The notes below the pieces were generated by a model. That model was given only the letters and a program-made list of their open reading frames with translations, was not told the origin of the DNA and did no database searches. Positions 52,403 to 62,492 of a stretch of DNA of 64,000 bases are shown here, in pieces. The translations under genes were made by a program, and so were the position numbers. Position 1 is the first letter of the stretch. The number at the start of each line of letters is the position of its first letter. The DNA is from Picocystis sp. L7 (lineage: Eukaryota > Chlorophyta > Picocystophyceae > Picocystales > Picocystaceae): the NCBI GenBank assembly GCA_020975725.1, contig QXJR01000011.1:665632-729631 (forward strand). Direction: 5' to 3'.

Positions 52403-55240
52403 AATGGACGAGGTGCTGGTGGGTCGACGCCATCCGACCCCTCCACCGACCGAGGCAGGGCCGGGAGGGACCTCGAGTCGGCATCGAAGGCGACGGCCAA
52501 TGGCCAAACGGACCATGCCACCTTGGTTGGATGTACCTAGGATGGTCGCACGCCGAATTCCAGGTCCATCGGAATCGTGGCGACGAAATCGACGAGGTGC
52601 TGGTGGGTCGACGCCATCCGACCCCTCCACCGACCGAGGCAGGGCCGGGAGGGACCTCGAGTCGGCATCGAAGGCGACGGCCAATGGCCAAACGGACCAT
52701 GCCACCTTGGTTGGATGTACCTAGGATGGTCGCACGCCGAATTCCAGGTCCATCGAAATCGTGGCGACGAAATCGACGAGGTGCTGGTGGGTCGACGCCA
52801 TCCGACCCCTCCACCGACCGAGGCAGGGCCGGGAGGGACCTCGAGTCGGCATCGAAGGCGACGGCCAATGGCCAAACGGACCATGCCACCTTGGTTGGAT
52901 GTACCTAGGATGGTCGCACGCCGAATTCCAGGTCCATCGAAATCGTGGCGACGAAATCGACGAGGTGCTGGTGGGTCGACGCCATCCGACCCCTCCACCG
53001 ACCGAGGCAGGGCCGGGAGGGACCTCGAGTCGGCATCGAAGGCGACGGCCAATGGCCAAACGGACCATGCCACCTTGGTTGGATGTACCTAGGATGGTCG
53101 CACGCCGAATTCCAGGTCCATCGAAATCGTGGCGACGAAATTGTCGAGGTGCTGGTGGGTCGACGCCATCCGACCCCTCCACCGACCGAGGCAGGGCCGG
53201 GAGGGACCTCGAGTCGGCATCGAAGGCGACGGCCAATGGCCAAACGGACCATGCCACCTTGGTTGGATGCACCTAGGATGGTCGCACGCCGAATTCCAGG
53301 TCCATCGGAATCGTGGCGACGAAATCGACGAGGTGCTGGTGGGTCGACGCCATCCGACCCCTCCACCGACCGAGGCAGGGCCGGGAGGGACCTCGAGTCG
53401 GCATCGAAGGCGACGGCCAATGGCCAAACGGACCATGCCACCTTGGTTGGATGTACCTAGGATGGTCGCACGCCGAATTCCAGGTCCATCGGAATCGTGG
53501 CGACGAAATCGACGAGGTGCTGGTGGGTCGACGCCATCCGACCCCTCCACCGACCGAGGCAGGGCCGGGAGGGACCTCGAGTCGGCATCGAAGGCGACGG
53601 CCAATGGCCAAACGGACCATGCCACCTTGGTTGGATGTACCTAGGATGGTCGCACGCCGAATTCCAGGTCCATCGAAATCGTGGCGACGAAATCGACGAG
53701 GTGCTGGTGGGTCGACGCCATCCGACCCCTCCACCGACCGAGGCAGGGCCGGGAGGGACCTCGAGTCGGCATCGAAGGCGACGGCCAATGGCCAAACGGA
53801 CCATGCCACCTTGGTTGGATGTACCTAGGATGGTCGCACGCCGAATTCCAGGTCCATCGGAATCGTGGCGACGAAATCGACGAGGTGCTGGTGGGTCGAC
53901 GCCATCCGACCCCTCCACCGACCGAGGCAGGGCCGGGAGGGACCTCGAGTCGGCATCGAAGGCGACGGCCAATGGCCAAACGGACCATGCCACCTTGGTT
54001 GGATGTACCTAGGATGGTCGCACGCCGAATTCCAGGTCCATCGGAATCGTGGCGACGAAATCGACGAGGTGCTGGTGGGTCGACGCCATCCGACCCCTCC
54101 ACCGACCGAGGCAGGGCCGGGAGGGACCTCGAGTCGGCATCGAAGGCGACGGCCAATGGCCAAACGGACCATGCCACCTTGGTTGGATGTACCTAGGATG
54201 GTCGCACGCCGAATTCCAGGTCCATCGAAATCGTGGCGACGAAATCGACGAGGTGCTGGTGGGTCGACGCCATCCGACCCCTCCACCGACCGAGGCAGGG
54301 CCGGGAGGGACCTCGAGTCGGCATCGAAGGCGACGGCCAATGGCCAAACGGACCATGCCACCTTGGTTGGATGTACCTAGGATGGTCGCACGCCGAATTC
54401 CAGGTCCATCGAAATCGTGGCGACGAAATTGTCGAGGTGCTGGTGGGTCGACGCCATCCGACCCCTCCACCGACCGAGGCAGGGCCGGGAGGGACCTCGA
54501 GTCGGCATCGAAGGCGACGGCCAATGGCCAAACGGACCATGCCACCTTGGTTGGATGCACCTAGGATGGTCGCACGCCGAATTCCAGGTCCATCGGAATC
54601 GTGGCGACGAAATCGACGAGGTGCTGGTGGGTCGACGCCATCCGACCCCTCCACCGACCGAGGCAGGGCCGGGAGGGACCTCGAGTCGGCATCGAAGGCG
54701 ACGGCCAATGGCCAAACGGACCATGCCACCTTGGTTGGATGTACCTAGGATGGTCGCACGCCGAATTCCAGGTCCATCGGAATCGTGGCGACGAAATCGA
54801 CGAGGTGCTGGTGGGTCGACGCCATCCGACCCCTCCACCGACCGAGGCAGGGCCGGGAGGGACCTCGAGTCGGCATCGAAGGCGACGGCCAATGGCCAAA
54901 CGGACCATGCCACCTTGCTTGGATGCACCTAGGATGGTCGCACGCCGAATTCCAGGTCCATCGAAATCGTGGCGACGAAATCGACGAGGTGCTGGTGGGT
55001 CGACGCCATCCGACCCCTCCACCGACCGAGGCAGGGCCGGGAGGGACCTCGAGTCGGCATCGAAGGCAACGGCCAATGGCCAAACGGACCATGCCACCTT
55101 GCTTGGATGCACCTAGGATGGTCGCACGCCGAATTCCAGGTCCATCGAAATCGTGGCGACGAAATCGACGAGGTGCTGGTGGGTCGACGCCATCCGACCC
55201 CTCCACCGACCGAGGCAGGGCCGGGAGGGACCTCGAGTCG
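52403..55240. repeat. 184-bp satellite array (about 15.4 units)
   Basis: Units are almost identical (GACGAGGTGCTGGTGGGTCG ... GGACCATGCCACCTTGGTTG). Diagnostic variants (TCGGAATC/TCGAAATC, AAATCGACG/AAATTGTCG, TGTACC/TGCACC, TTGGTTGG/TTGCTTGG) recur with a 1288-bp period, that is seven units. The apparent 171- and 178-codon frames repeated on both strands are by-products of a unit without stops and not genes. Confidence 0.97.
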
Positions 55241-55628
55241 GTTAACTTTTCGAGTTAGGTATAAAAAGACATAGAAATTCGTCCTCTTCTTTGCAAGTTG
55301 AAACAAATGACGCTTTACTAGCATGGAAGGAAAAGGCGGCGAGGGGGGCTTCATTGCTGAATCTTGTGTTTGCAAAGAGATAGGTGTAGATGATTGGGCA
55401 TTGTCACGATCTTACTAGAAGTCTCACCTTTTACGAGCATGGGTTGCTAATTTGTACAAACATCTTGTGAATGAGCCATCCATTGCGGATCTAAGTATTC
55501 GAAAGGTTGTGCATATGACGGTTTTCTCAGTAAAGGAAATATGAATTGGCAGAAGCTAACGACTGCACAGTCGCAGCGTCTTTTGTTCCGTCAATTGGCA
55601 GACTCGGTCTATCGTACTTGACGACCAG
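55241..55628. other. Spacer between 184-bp and 74-bp arrays
   Basis: AT-rich unique sequence with a TATAAAAAG word at 55260; no gene seen. Confidence 0.4.
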
Positions 55629-56727
55629 AAATCCGCCCCGACTGCGATCCCTTCGCCTCGGTTCGAAGGGCCCTTTCCGGGGCGGTTTTACCGAACCAAG
55701 GGAAATCCGCCCCGGCTGCGATCCCTTCGCCTCGGTTCGAAGGGCCCTTTCCGGGGCGGTTTTACCGAACCAAGGGAAATCCGCCCCGACTGCGATCCCT
55801 TCGCCTCGGTTCGAAGGGCCCTTTCCGGGGCGGTTTTACCGAACCAAGGGAAATCCGCCCCGGCTGCGATCCCTTCGCCTCGGTTCGAAGGGCCCTTTCC
55901 GGGGCGGTTTTACCGAACCAAGGGAAATCCGCCCCGGCTGCGATCCCTTCGCCTCGGTTCGAAGGGCCCTTTCCGGGGCGGTTTTACCGAACCAAGGGAA
56001 ATCCGCCCCGGCTGCGATCCCTTCGCCTCGGTTCGAAGGGCCCTTTCCGGGGCGGTTTTACCGAACCAAGGGAAATCCGCCCCGACTGCGATCCCTTCGC
56101 CTCGGTTCGAAGGGCCCTTTCCGGGGCGGTTTTACCGAACCAAGGGAAATCCGCCCCGACTGCGATCCCTTCGCCTCGGTTCGAAGGGCCCTTTCCGGGG
56201 CGGTTTTACCGAACCAAGGGAAATCCGCCCCGGCTGCGATCCCTTCGCCTCGGTTCGAAGGGCCCTTTCCGGGGCGGTTTTACCGAACCAAGGGAAATCC
56301 GCCCCGGCTGCGATCCCTTCGCCTCGGTTCGAAGGGCCCTTTCCGGGGCGGTTTTACCGAACCAAGGGAAATCCGCCCCGGCTGCGATCCCTTCGCCTCG
56401 GTTCGAAGGGCCCTTTCCGGGGCGGTTTTACCGAACCAAGGGAAATCCGCCCCGACTGCGATCCCTTCGCCTCGGTTCGAAGGGCCCTTTCCGGGGCGGT
56501 TTTACCGAACCAAGGGAAATCCGCCCCGGCTGCGATCCCTTCGCCTCGGTTCGAACGGCCCTTTCCGGGGCGGTTTTACCGAACCAAGGGAAATCCGCCC
56601 CGGCTGCGATCCCTTCGCCTCGGTTCGAACGGCCCTTTCCGGGGCGGTTTTACCGAACCAAGGGAAATCCGCCCCGGCTGCGATCCCTTCGCCTCGGTTC
56701 GAACGGCCCTTTCCGGGGCGGTTTTAC
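55629..56727. repeat. 74-bp tandem array (about 15 copies)
   Basis: The unit begins AAATCCGCCCCGGCTGCGAT and ends TACCGAACCAAGGG. It contains internal symmetry (GAAGGGCCCTTTCC; CCGCCCC against GGGGCGG), so each unit can fold. Variation is limited to GGCTGCG/GACTGCG, and GAACGGCCC replaces GAAGGGCCC in the last three units. Confidence 0.97.
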
Positions 56728-57469
56728 AGTTAGGGTTGGAGTAATCTCGATCGAGTTTTAGCTGCAATAGCAGCAGGTTTTTCTCCTAGTTCCTCTGACA
56801 AGGGCATTGTTGCATATGCCCAATTTGCAACAAACTGGGGCCAGGAAGGAAAATCGGTATTACGCAGCCCTGTCCGCACACACCGTAGGAGATGGAGATG
56901 GCTGCGGCCGCGGACCAACGCACACGCACATGGAGGAGACACGTGTGCGTGTGCGTGTGCGTTGGTCCACGGATGGAGAAACAAAGAAGCACCTCGAGGA
57001 CGAGGGGGGGGGCGGTTTCGACGATGGAATCGTGCGGGAAAGGATGACGGGAGGGACGTCGGAATGGTGGAAGGAGACGGTCTCGAACGCCATGGTTCCC
57101 ACGCACCGTTGGCAAGACGTTGCCTTGAAACTCCGGAGGAGCCACACCGACTATCTTCAGGACGGTACTGGAATCCGTTGGAAGGCACAGCGGCTGTGAG
57201 AACGCCATGAGAAGTGCTTTCGAGCGGTGAAAAGAGGATCCTTTCCTTCCCGGCAAAAACGACGAGCTCTCCTCGACATACCAGAGCATCAGCCTGGTGA
57301 CATGACAACCATTCGAACAGTCCCCGATGCAATGGGGTTAAGCAAAAAAGGAACACCGTCATAAAAGTCGTCGAAACTCATTCGCAACTTCATTGAGACG
57401 TTCGTTGCCGCTCCGCGGACGGGCGTTGACTCTACCACCGGCACATGGATCGAGCAATGAGTGTCAATG
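56728..57469. other. Spacer between 74-bp and 56-bp arrays
   Basis: Contains the 18-bp hairpin listed next and GTGTGC simple repeats. A 130-codon frame over it (56807-57199) has no recognised domain. Confidence 0.4.
56912..56968. repeat. Perfect 18-bp inverted repeat (hairpin)
   Basis: GGACCAACGCACACGCAC (56912-56929) and its exact inverse complement (56951-56968) flank a 21-nt loop. Transcribed from either strand it would form a stable stem. Confidence 0.85.
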
Positions 57470-58379
57470 GTGCAGGAGCAGGTCCACCCACCAGCAGATG
57501 GGATGGAACATGGCTGCTGGTGGTGCTGCAGGAGCAGGTCCACCCACCAGCAGATGGGATGGAACATGGCTGCTGGTGGTGCTGCAGGAGCAGGTCCACC
57601 CACCAGCAGATGGGATGGAACATGGCTGCTGGTGGTGCTGCAGGAGCAGGTCCACCCACCTGCAGATGGGATGGAACATGGCTGCTGGTGGTGCTGCAGG
57701 AGCAGGTCCACCCACCAGCAGATGGGATGGAACATGGCTGCTGGTGGTGCTGCAGGAGCAGGTCCACCCACCAGCAGATGGGATGGAACATGGCTGCTGG
57801 TGGTGCTGCAGGAGCAGGTCCACCCACCTGCAGATGGGATGGAACATGGCTGCTGGTGGTGGTGCAGGAGCAGTTCCACCCACCTGCAGATGGGATCGAG
57901 CAGGGCTGCTGGTGGTGCTGCTGGAGCAGGTCCACCCACCAGCAGATGGGATCGAGCATGGCTGCTGGTGGTGCTGCTGGAGCAGGTCCACCCACCTGCA
58001 GATGGGATCGAGCAGGGCTGCTGGTGGTGCTGCAGGAGCAGGTCCACCCACCTACAGATGGGATCGAGCATGGCTGCTGGTGGTGCTGCAGGAGCAGGTC
58101 CACCCACCAGCAGATGGGATCGAGCAGGGCTGCTGGTGGTGCTGCAGGAGCAGGTCCACCCACCAGCAGATGGGATCGAGCAGGGCTGCTGGTGGTGCTG
58201 CAGGAGCAAGTCCACCCACCTGCAGATGGGATGGAACATGGCTGCTGGTGGTGGTGCAGGAGCAGTTCCACCCACCTGCAGATGGGATGGAGCAGGGCTG
58301 CTGGTGGTGCTGCAGGAGCAGGTCCACCCACCTGCAGATGGGATGGAACATGGCTGCTGGTGGTGGTGCAGGAGCAGGT
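57470..58379. repeat. 56-bp tandem array (about 16 copies)
   Basis: The unit contains CAGGAGCAGGTCCACCCACC, AGCAGATGGGAT and ATGGCTGCTGGTGGTGCTG. Two subtypes occur: GGATGGAACATGG in the first and last copies and GGATCGAGCA(G/T)GG in the middle block. Long frames on both strands are artefacts of the repeat. Confidence 0.97.
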
Positions 58380-58530
58380 GAAGCCGACCGACCCACCGAC
58401 GGTTCTCGAACGAAACGAAACCGCCCGATCCACGTTCCGGTTCGTCAATCGGAAACGCGTGCGACGGGAATCGACGGGTTTGCGCGATTCGAACCCCATA
58501 CAAAAGGGATGCGACGAACCCGATCCGATT

Positions 58531-58562
58531 CGATAAAAAATGAGCGGAAGGATTTTTTATCG
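58531..58562. terminator. 3' hairpin after the 359-residue gene
   Basis: CGATAAAAAAT and ATTTTTTATCG form an 11-bp perfect AT-rich stem with a 10-nt loop, 38 bp past the stop of the gene at 58601. Such AT-rich palindromes end transcripts in some giant viruses (the mimivirus 'hairpin rule'); a role here is inference. Confidence 0.5.
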
Positions 58563-58600
58563 AACCGAACGAAACTCGCTCGAAAGGCGCGCGTTTTCCC

Positions 58601-59680
58601 TCACCTTCGGGTTCGCGCGCGACGGGATGCGTCGTCGTTCATTGCCAACACGAACGAACGCAAGCGCGACCACGTGGGATCTCGAGGGAACGGGTGAGCG
58701 CGCACGTACCTCATCAGTTCGCTCCGGGACGAAAACGTGCTAAAATGTTCGTGGCCGTTCGGAACGTCGAAGTACACGGCTTGCGCGTACGCCAACAGGT
58801 CCCACTTGCGTCGCAAGGAGACCTCGTTCTCCGCGTACCTCGGCGCGGCCCCCGTTCGATTCCAGAGTTCAAACTCGCGGTTCGATTGGCGTTCCAATTC
58901 CAGTACGGAGTTCGACAAGGCGCTCGGAAGGACGATCGAGTTAAAAAAGATCGTTTGTTGATCGTCATTGGGATCGGGCGCGTACGTCGGGGACGGCGTG
59001 CGCGAGGGAGACGGAGACGTGCGAACGCGACGAACGTTCGATCGGTTCAACACGTTCCGTCTCGCGTCGGCGGTGAGACCAGACCGGTCCATACCGGCGA
59101 GGGCCGCGACGGCCCTTTCGTTTCGCACGGTTTGGGCGATCATTTTCGCCAACCGTTTGGTTCCGTACGACCGTTTGTCCCAGATTTTGATGGCACTTAC
59201 CTTGGACATGTAACGCGGTCTTCGGTCCACGAACGAACGGTAGGCGCGTCTCGGCAAAACCCCGCTTCGAACGTCGGCGCGATACTTACGAACGGAGTCG
59301 CGGTGTTCGGCCACGATCGCGTCTTTCTTGGCGTCGCGCATGCGTCGACGCATGTCCTTCAAGCCTTCCTCGGCGAACGCGCGCGCGCGTGCGGGAATTT
59401 GCGGATCGCGAGCGACATGCGCGGTCAAGCACGCCTGGTCTTCTTGGTGCTCGAACCTTTCGTCGTTCAAAACATCCATCACGCGGTCCACGTATTCCGT
59501 GAACGATTCGTTTCGTTTGCGTTTTGGGTACGACGGGTGTTTGCACGTGCCGCGTTCCAACGGCGTCCATCTGCGAAACGGAGATTCGCCGTCGATGGAC
59601 CAGGGCGATCGTTCCGAACCGGATTTCGACGACGAGGCGTGATGGGGGCGACGGTGGTTGGACGGAACGTTTCGATCCAT
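58601..59680 (-). CDS. Hypothetical protein, telomere-proximal block gene 1
   Basis: 359 residues from ATG 59680. It is highly basic and Arg-rich, with a conserved-looking helical centre (SFTEYVDRVMDVLNDERF, KDMRRRMRDAKKDAIVAEHR, RLAKMIAQTVRNERAVAALA), a Ser/Pro hinge (SPSPSRTPSPTYAPDP), and a C-terminal part with AENEVSLRRKWDLLAYAQAV and SELMRYVRAHPF. I recognise no family. It has no signal peptide or membrane segment; composition fits a nucleic-acid-binding or structural role (guess). Codons are strongly CpG-ended, unlike the genes before 46 kb. It is the last of three genes in the same direction (gaps 86 and 161 bp). Confidence 0.65.
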   Translation of the reverse strand: MDRNVPSNHRRPHHASSSKSGSERSPWSIDGESPFRRWTPLERGTCKHPSYPKRKRNESFTEYVDRVMDVLNDERFEHQEDQACLTAHVARDPQIPARARAFAEEGLKDMRRRMRDAKKDAIVAEHRDSVRKYRADVRSGVLPRRAYRSFVDRRPRYMSKVSAIKIWDKRSYGTKRLAKMIAQTVRNERAVAALAGMDRSGLTADARRNVLNRSNVRRVRTSPSPSRTPSPTYAPDPNDDQQTIFFNSIVLPSALSNSVLELERQSNREFELWNRTGAAPRYAENEVSLRRKWDLLAYAQAVYFDVPNGHEHFSTFSSRSELMRYVRAHPFPRDPTWSRLRSFVLAMNDDASRRARTRR

Positions 59681-59841
59681 GGTCCGAGATCCTCGAACGA
59701 GGACGGTTCCTATACGACGGTCGAGGAAATTTTTTCAAGTACCGAAGAGAGAGAAGAGCGATTCCCACCGGACCCATCGACGTTCGGTTCCTCGTCGAAC
59801 GGAAGGACGATTGCGTTCGATTACAGGTCGATGCGCGACAC

Positions 59842-60318
59842 TCACGCCCGCGGCAAAAGGCGTCGTATCTTGGATTCGACGGACGACGCGGGTTCGGATT
59901 CGTCGAACAAAAGCACGCGCACGACGGCGCGCGTGTTCGATTCTCGCGCCGCTTTCTTTGCCGCCGCTTCGTATTCGCGAACCACGGCGCGCGTGGCGGA
60001 TTCGGTGGTTTGCGCGGGCACGGCGACGACGACGGTCGACGCACCCAGCACGTACCCGGTCCACATTCCGTCGCGACGCGCCGATCCCGTGACGTCCCAG
60101 AGCTCGAGGCCGTCTTTGGCCACGACCTGGAGACCTTGCATGGGATGGACGGCGTTCGCGGGGGTCCACGCGTGGTCCATGGCGCGGAAACACGCGCGAT
60201 TTCGCGTGGTCGAGTGCGGACCCACGACGACGACCTTGACGGGCGGCGCGATCGCGACGAACGGGGATCCGAACGCGGATCGGACGCGGATCCGGTGCGG
60301 GGCGAGGCTTTGAACCAT
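59842..60318 (-). CDS. Small-GTPase-like protein without a P-loop, telomere-proximal block gene 2
   Basis: 158 residues from ATG 60318. The strand pattern resembles Ras/Arf-type GTPases: VKVVVVGPHSTTRN where beta 1 and the P-loop would be, LELWDVTGSARRDGMWTGYV (compare WDxxG of switch II), STVVVAVPAQT (beta 4), and AVVRVLLFDES (beta 5). However GxxxxGK(S/T) is lost and NKxD is absent, so nucleotide binding is unlikely. The resemblance is by eye only; a structure prediction would decide. The gene starts 86 bp after the stop of the membrane protein upstream, in the same direction. Confidence 0.55.
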   Translation of the reverse strand: MVQSLAPHRIRVRSAFGSPFVAIAPPVKVVVVGPHSTTRNRACFRAMDHAWTPANAVHPMQGLQVVAKDGLELWDVTGSARRDGMWTGYVLGASTVVVAVPAQTTESATRAVVREYEAAAKKAARESNTRAVVRVLLFDESEPASSVESKIRRLLPRA

Positions 60319-60404
60319 GGCAAACGAGGGATCGATGGTCTTTCCTTCGACCCTCCTTACGTGATGGTGCGCGGTTTCCACGAAGGATCGCGCGGGACGT
60401 CGAA

Positions 60405-61483
60405 CTACGTCGACGAAATCGCCAAGTAGAAGGTGAGGATCACGCCCATGAGAACGAAAAGGACTCCTCCGACGACGATCATCACGATGGCCCATGAGGG
60501 GAGCGACGAATCATCGTCGTCTCCGTTCGGACTCGGACTCGGTGACGGACTTGGACTCGGACTCGGACTCGGCGACGGACCTGGACTCGGACTGGGACTC
60601 GGACTGGGACTGGGACTCGGTGACGGACTGGGAAGGGAAGGTGGCGTTCCACATAGATGGACGCCACACGCTTCCAAGATACATGGACCCGAACCACCGA
60701 ACCCGTACGCCGCGTAATTGGTCACGCATTCCTCGCTACACGCATCGTGATTGGGTTTTCCCAAACAATCGGTCACGGGTTGAAAAGATGGCGTACTCGG
60801 AGACGGTGTTGTGGGCCCGCAATCTTGACACCGTTCCTGCACGCATAAACCTTGTTGTCCCAATTGATACCCAAATTGTTGGTGGTGACTTTGACAGGCA
60901 CTCGCACACGCTTCTTGTGTGGTGAATCCCAAACACGGAAACGATCCCGAAGACGGCGTTTCGGAAATCTCTTCGTATTCCCAGCGCATATCGTCGCACC
61001 GTTCGTACCGCCAATCGTCCTCGAGCACCAAACGCACGATGCCTTCCAGCAAGCACCGTCCCGTGCCGATGGTGTTTCCACCGTGTCCCCACGGGTTTCC
61101 GGTGGGAAGCATGTGAAGGTACGGTTCGTCGCCCCAATGAACACCGCGTGCGGTTCGTATCCAACCGGGTTTGTTCGGATCGTCCACGAATCCGTGGAAT
61201 CCGGTTCGTTCGCTCAAAATCGCGCGCCAATTGGTGTGCCAAGCCGCGAACCATCCGGTTTTCGTTTCTCGCAATTGGGGATGTCGACTGTCGCTGGTTT
61301 GCATCCAATTGAGTTCTTGCGGATACTCGATGAACTCGAACTCGCCTTTTTCGTTTCCATCGGCGTCGAACGTCAGCACGCCTTTGACGGTATCGTTGTC
61401 GGGTTCCGCACCATCGATCGTATCCCCGCACCCAAAACCTTGACGTACACGTACCGACCTTGAGATTTGAGATGGAACGGCAT
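60405..61483 (-). CDS. Ser-Pro-stalk membrane protein, telomere-proximal block gene 3 (apparent frameshift)
   Basis: From ATG 61483 (MPFHLKSQGRYVYVKVLG) coding switches frame at the CCCC run 61424-61427 (GGGG in the gene) and then runs to 60405, about 360 residues. One extra G in this run would restore a single frame. Ectodomain: an N-terminal domain with LTFDADGNEKGEFEFIEYPQ and GWFAAWHTNWRAIL; two similar Cys-rich repeats (CLGFTTQEACASACQ...C..C; CLGKPNHDACSEECV...C..C); then a (Ser-Pro)n stalk of about 45 residues, DDDD, and one membrane helix (WAIVMIVVGGVLFVLMGVIL). Ser-Pro stalks are typical of algal wall glycoproteins (extensin/pherophorin style), and viral envelope proteins can look similar. 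No signal peptide is visible. Function unknown. Confidence 0.6.
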
Positions 61484-61624
61484 GCGATCGAAAGATGTCG
61501 AGGTATATGGTGTTCGTGTAAAAAAATACGCAGCACGATGGGCCAAACGAATCGTCGACGGGATGGTCCGAACGCCTTCCGTTCTCGTACGGTAAAAAAT
61601 GTCTTTTTCTTATAATATACCATC
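61484..61624. promoter_or_regulatory. Divergent promoter region of block genes 3 and 4
   Basis: 141 bp between two opposite start codons. It contains A/T tracts (GTAAAAAAATACG, GGTAAAAAATGTCTTTTTC) and TATAATATACC ending 2 bp before the ATG at 61625, and a TATACC word on the other side. It is AT-rich against a very GC-rich coding background. Confidence 0.5.
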
Positions 61625-62173
61625 ATGTCGGAACGATCTACGTCTTCGCGTACCGGACGAACGAGGTCGCGAACGGGAGAAACGTCGCGCAGACAGGATC
61701 GAAGCGGATCGAGCGGGTCCCGACGTTCGACGGGTTCTCCCCGTTCCCGGACCCAAACGCCGGTCGCGGTTCCGCAACCCACCGTCCGAAGAATGCCCGA
61801 TTTGTTCGCGAGGACGTTCCAAGAGCGAGAGAACGCTTTGAGACGGTACTTGATAAACCGTGGTATGGACGACTTTCGACGAAACATGTTTCGAATCCCA
61901 ACGGGTGCGCCGACCCCCGCCGCCCAGACTTCGACGTCCGATGGACGACGAGCGCGGTGGATCGACGAACTCGTCGAAAAGACCATCCCGAACCACGTTT
62001 CGGAAGAAAATCGCATCAATCTCGCCACCTTGAATCGAATCAACCGTGGCGTGCCATTGCGTTGCGGCCATTGGATCACCAAATCGAACCTCCGACACAT
62101 CGCCGAATCCGGACGAGCGATCCGGTGTCCGTTTTGTCGAACGGCGATTCGCAAGGCCGATTTTCGACCGTGA
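61625..62173 (+). CDS. RING-like zinc-finger protein, telomere-proximal block gene 4
   Basis: 182 residues. The N-terminal 60 are Ser/Arg/Thr-rich and disordered. The middle is helical (ARTFQERENALRRYLINRGM). The C-terminus has RCGHWITKSNLRHI ... IRCPFCRTAI, matching the second half of a RING/U-box-like finger (C-G-H ... C-P-x-C-R). The first Cys pair of a classical RING is not visible, so it may be a minimal or degenerate RING. E3 ubiquitin ligase activity is possible but unproven. The ATG at 61625 follows the AT-rich promoter. It is convergent with block gene 5. Confidence 0.65.
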   Translation: MSERSTSSRTGRTRSRTGETSRRQDRSGSSGSRRSTGSPRSRTQTPVAVPQPTVRRMPDLFARTFQERENALRRYLINRGMDDFRRNMFRIPTGAPTPAAQTSTSDGRRARWIDELVEKTIPNHVSEENRINLATLNRINRGVPLRCGHWITKSNLRHIAESGRAIRCPFCRTAIRKADFRP

Positions 62174-62257
62174 GCGTGGACGGTGCGATTGCGTTCGTTC
62201 GAACCGCGTCGGTCCGATAAAAACGAGATCGAAACGAACGAGACGCGAAACCCGCGG

Positions 62258-62287
62258 CTCGCGAACCTACGCTACCGGGTTCGCGAG
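62258..62287. terminator. 3' hairpin after the RING-like gene
   Basis: CTCGCGAACC (62258-62267) and GGTTCGCGAG (62278-62287) are exact inverse complements with a 10-nt loop, about 85 bp beyond the stop of block gene 4 and between convergent genes. Confidence 0.4.
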
Positions 62288-62492
62288 TCGGGACACCGCG
62301 TTTGGGAACGACCGCGCGAATCGTCGTCGAAGATGAAATTTCGCGCCTCGATCCGACGTCGAACGAGGATTCGGCCGATGTGGTTCGGGAAAACGCACGC
62401 GAAAAAGACCCCCTTTTCTTTTCGATCGAATTCGTGGGTCGCGCGCGACGAAAAGGGGGGTATACGAGCATCCGAAAATGTTCGATTCGAAT

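Noticed and set aside
52403-55240. CRISPR-like regularity
   Set aside because: Repeats are contiguous, with no unique spacers, and the context is eukaryotic subtelomere.
52308-55375. Repeated 171- and 178-codon frames on both strands
   Set aside because: Each is a reading of the stop-free 184-bp satellite, identical from unit to unit on both strands.
55546-58503. Frames of 300-430 codons across the 74-bp and 56-bp arrays
   Set aside because: Tandem repeat readings with simultaneous open frames on both strands; no unique sequence of coding character.
59524-60429. 301-codon plus-strand frame opposite block genes 1-3
   Set aside because: Spans the intergenic regions of minus-strand genes and has Arg/Asp-rich shadow composition; the minus frames show hydrophobic-strand periodicity.
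61625-62173. Complete RING finger
   Set aside because: Only the C-G-H and C-P-x-C-R half is visible, so it is called RING-like.
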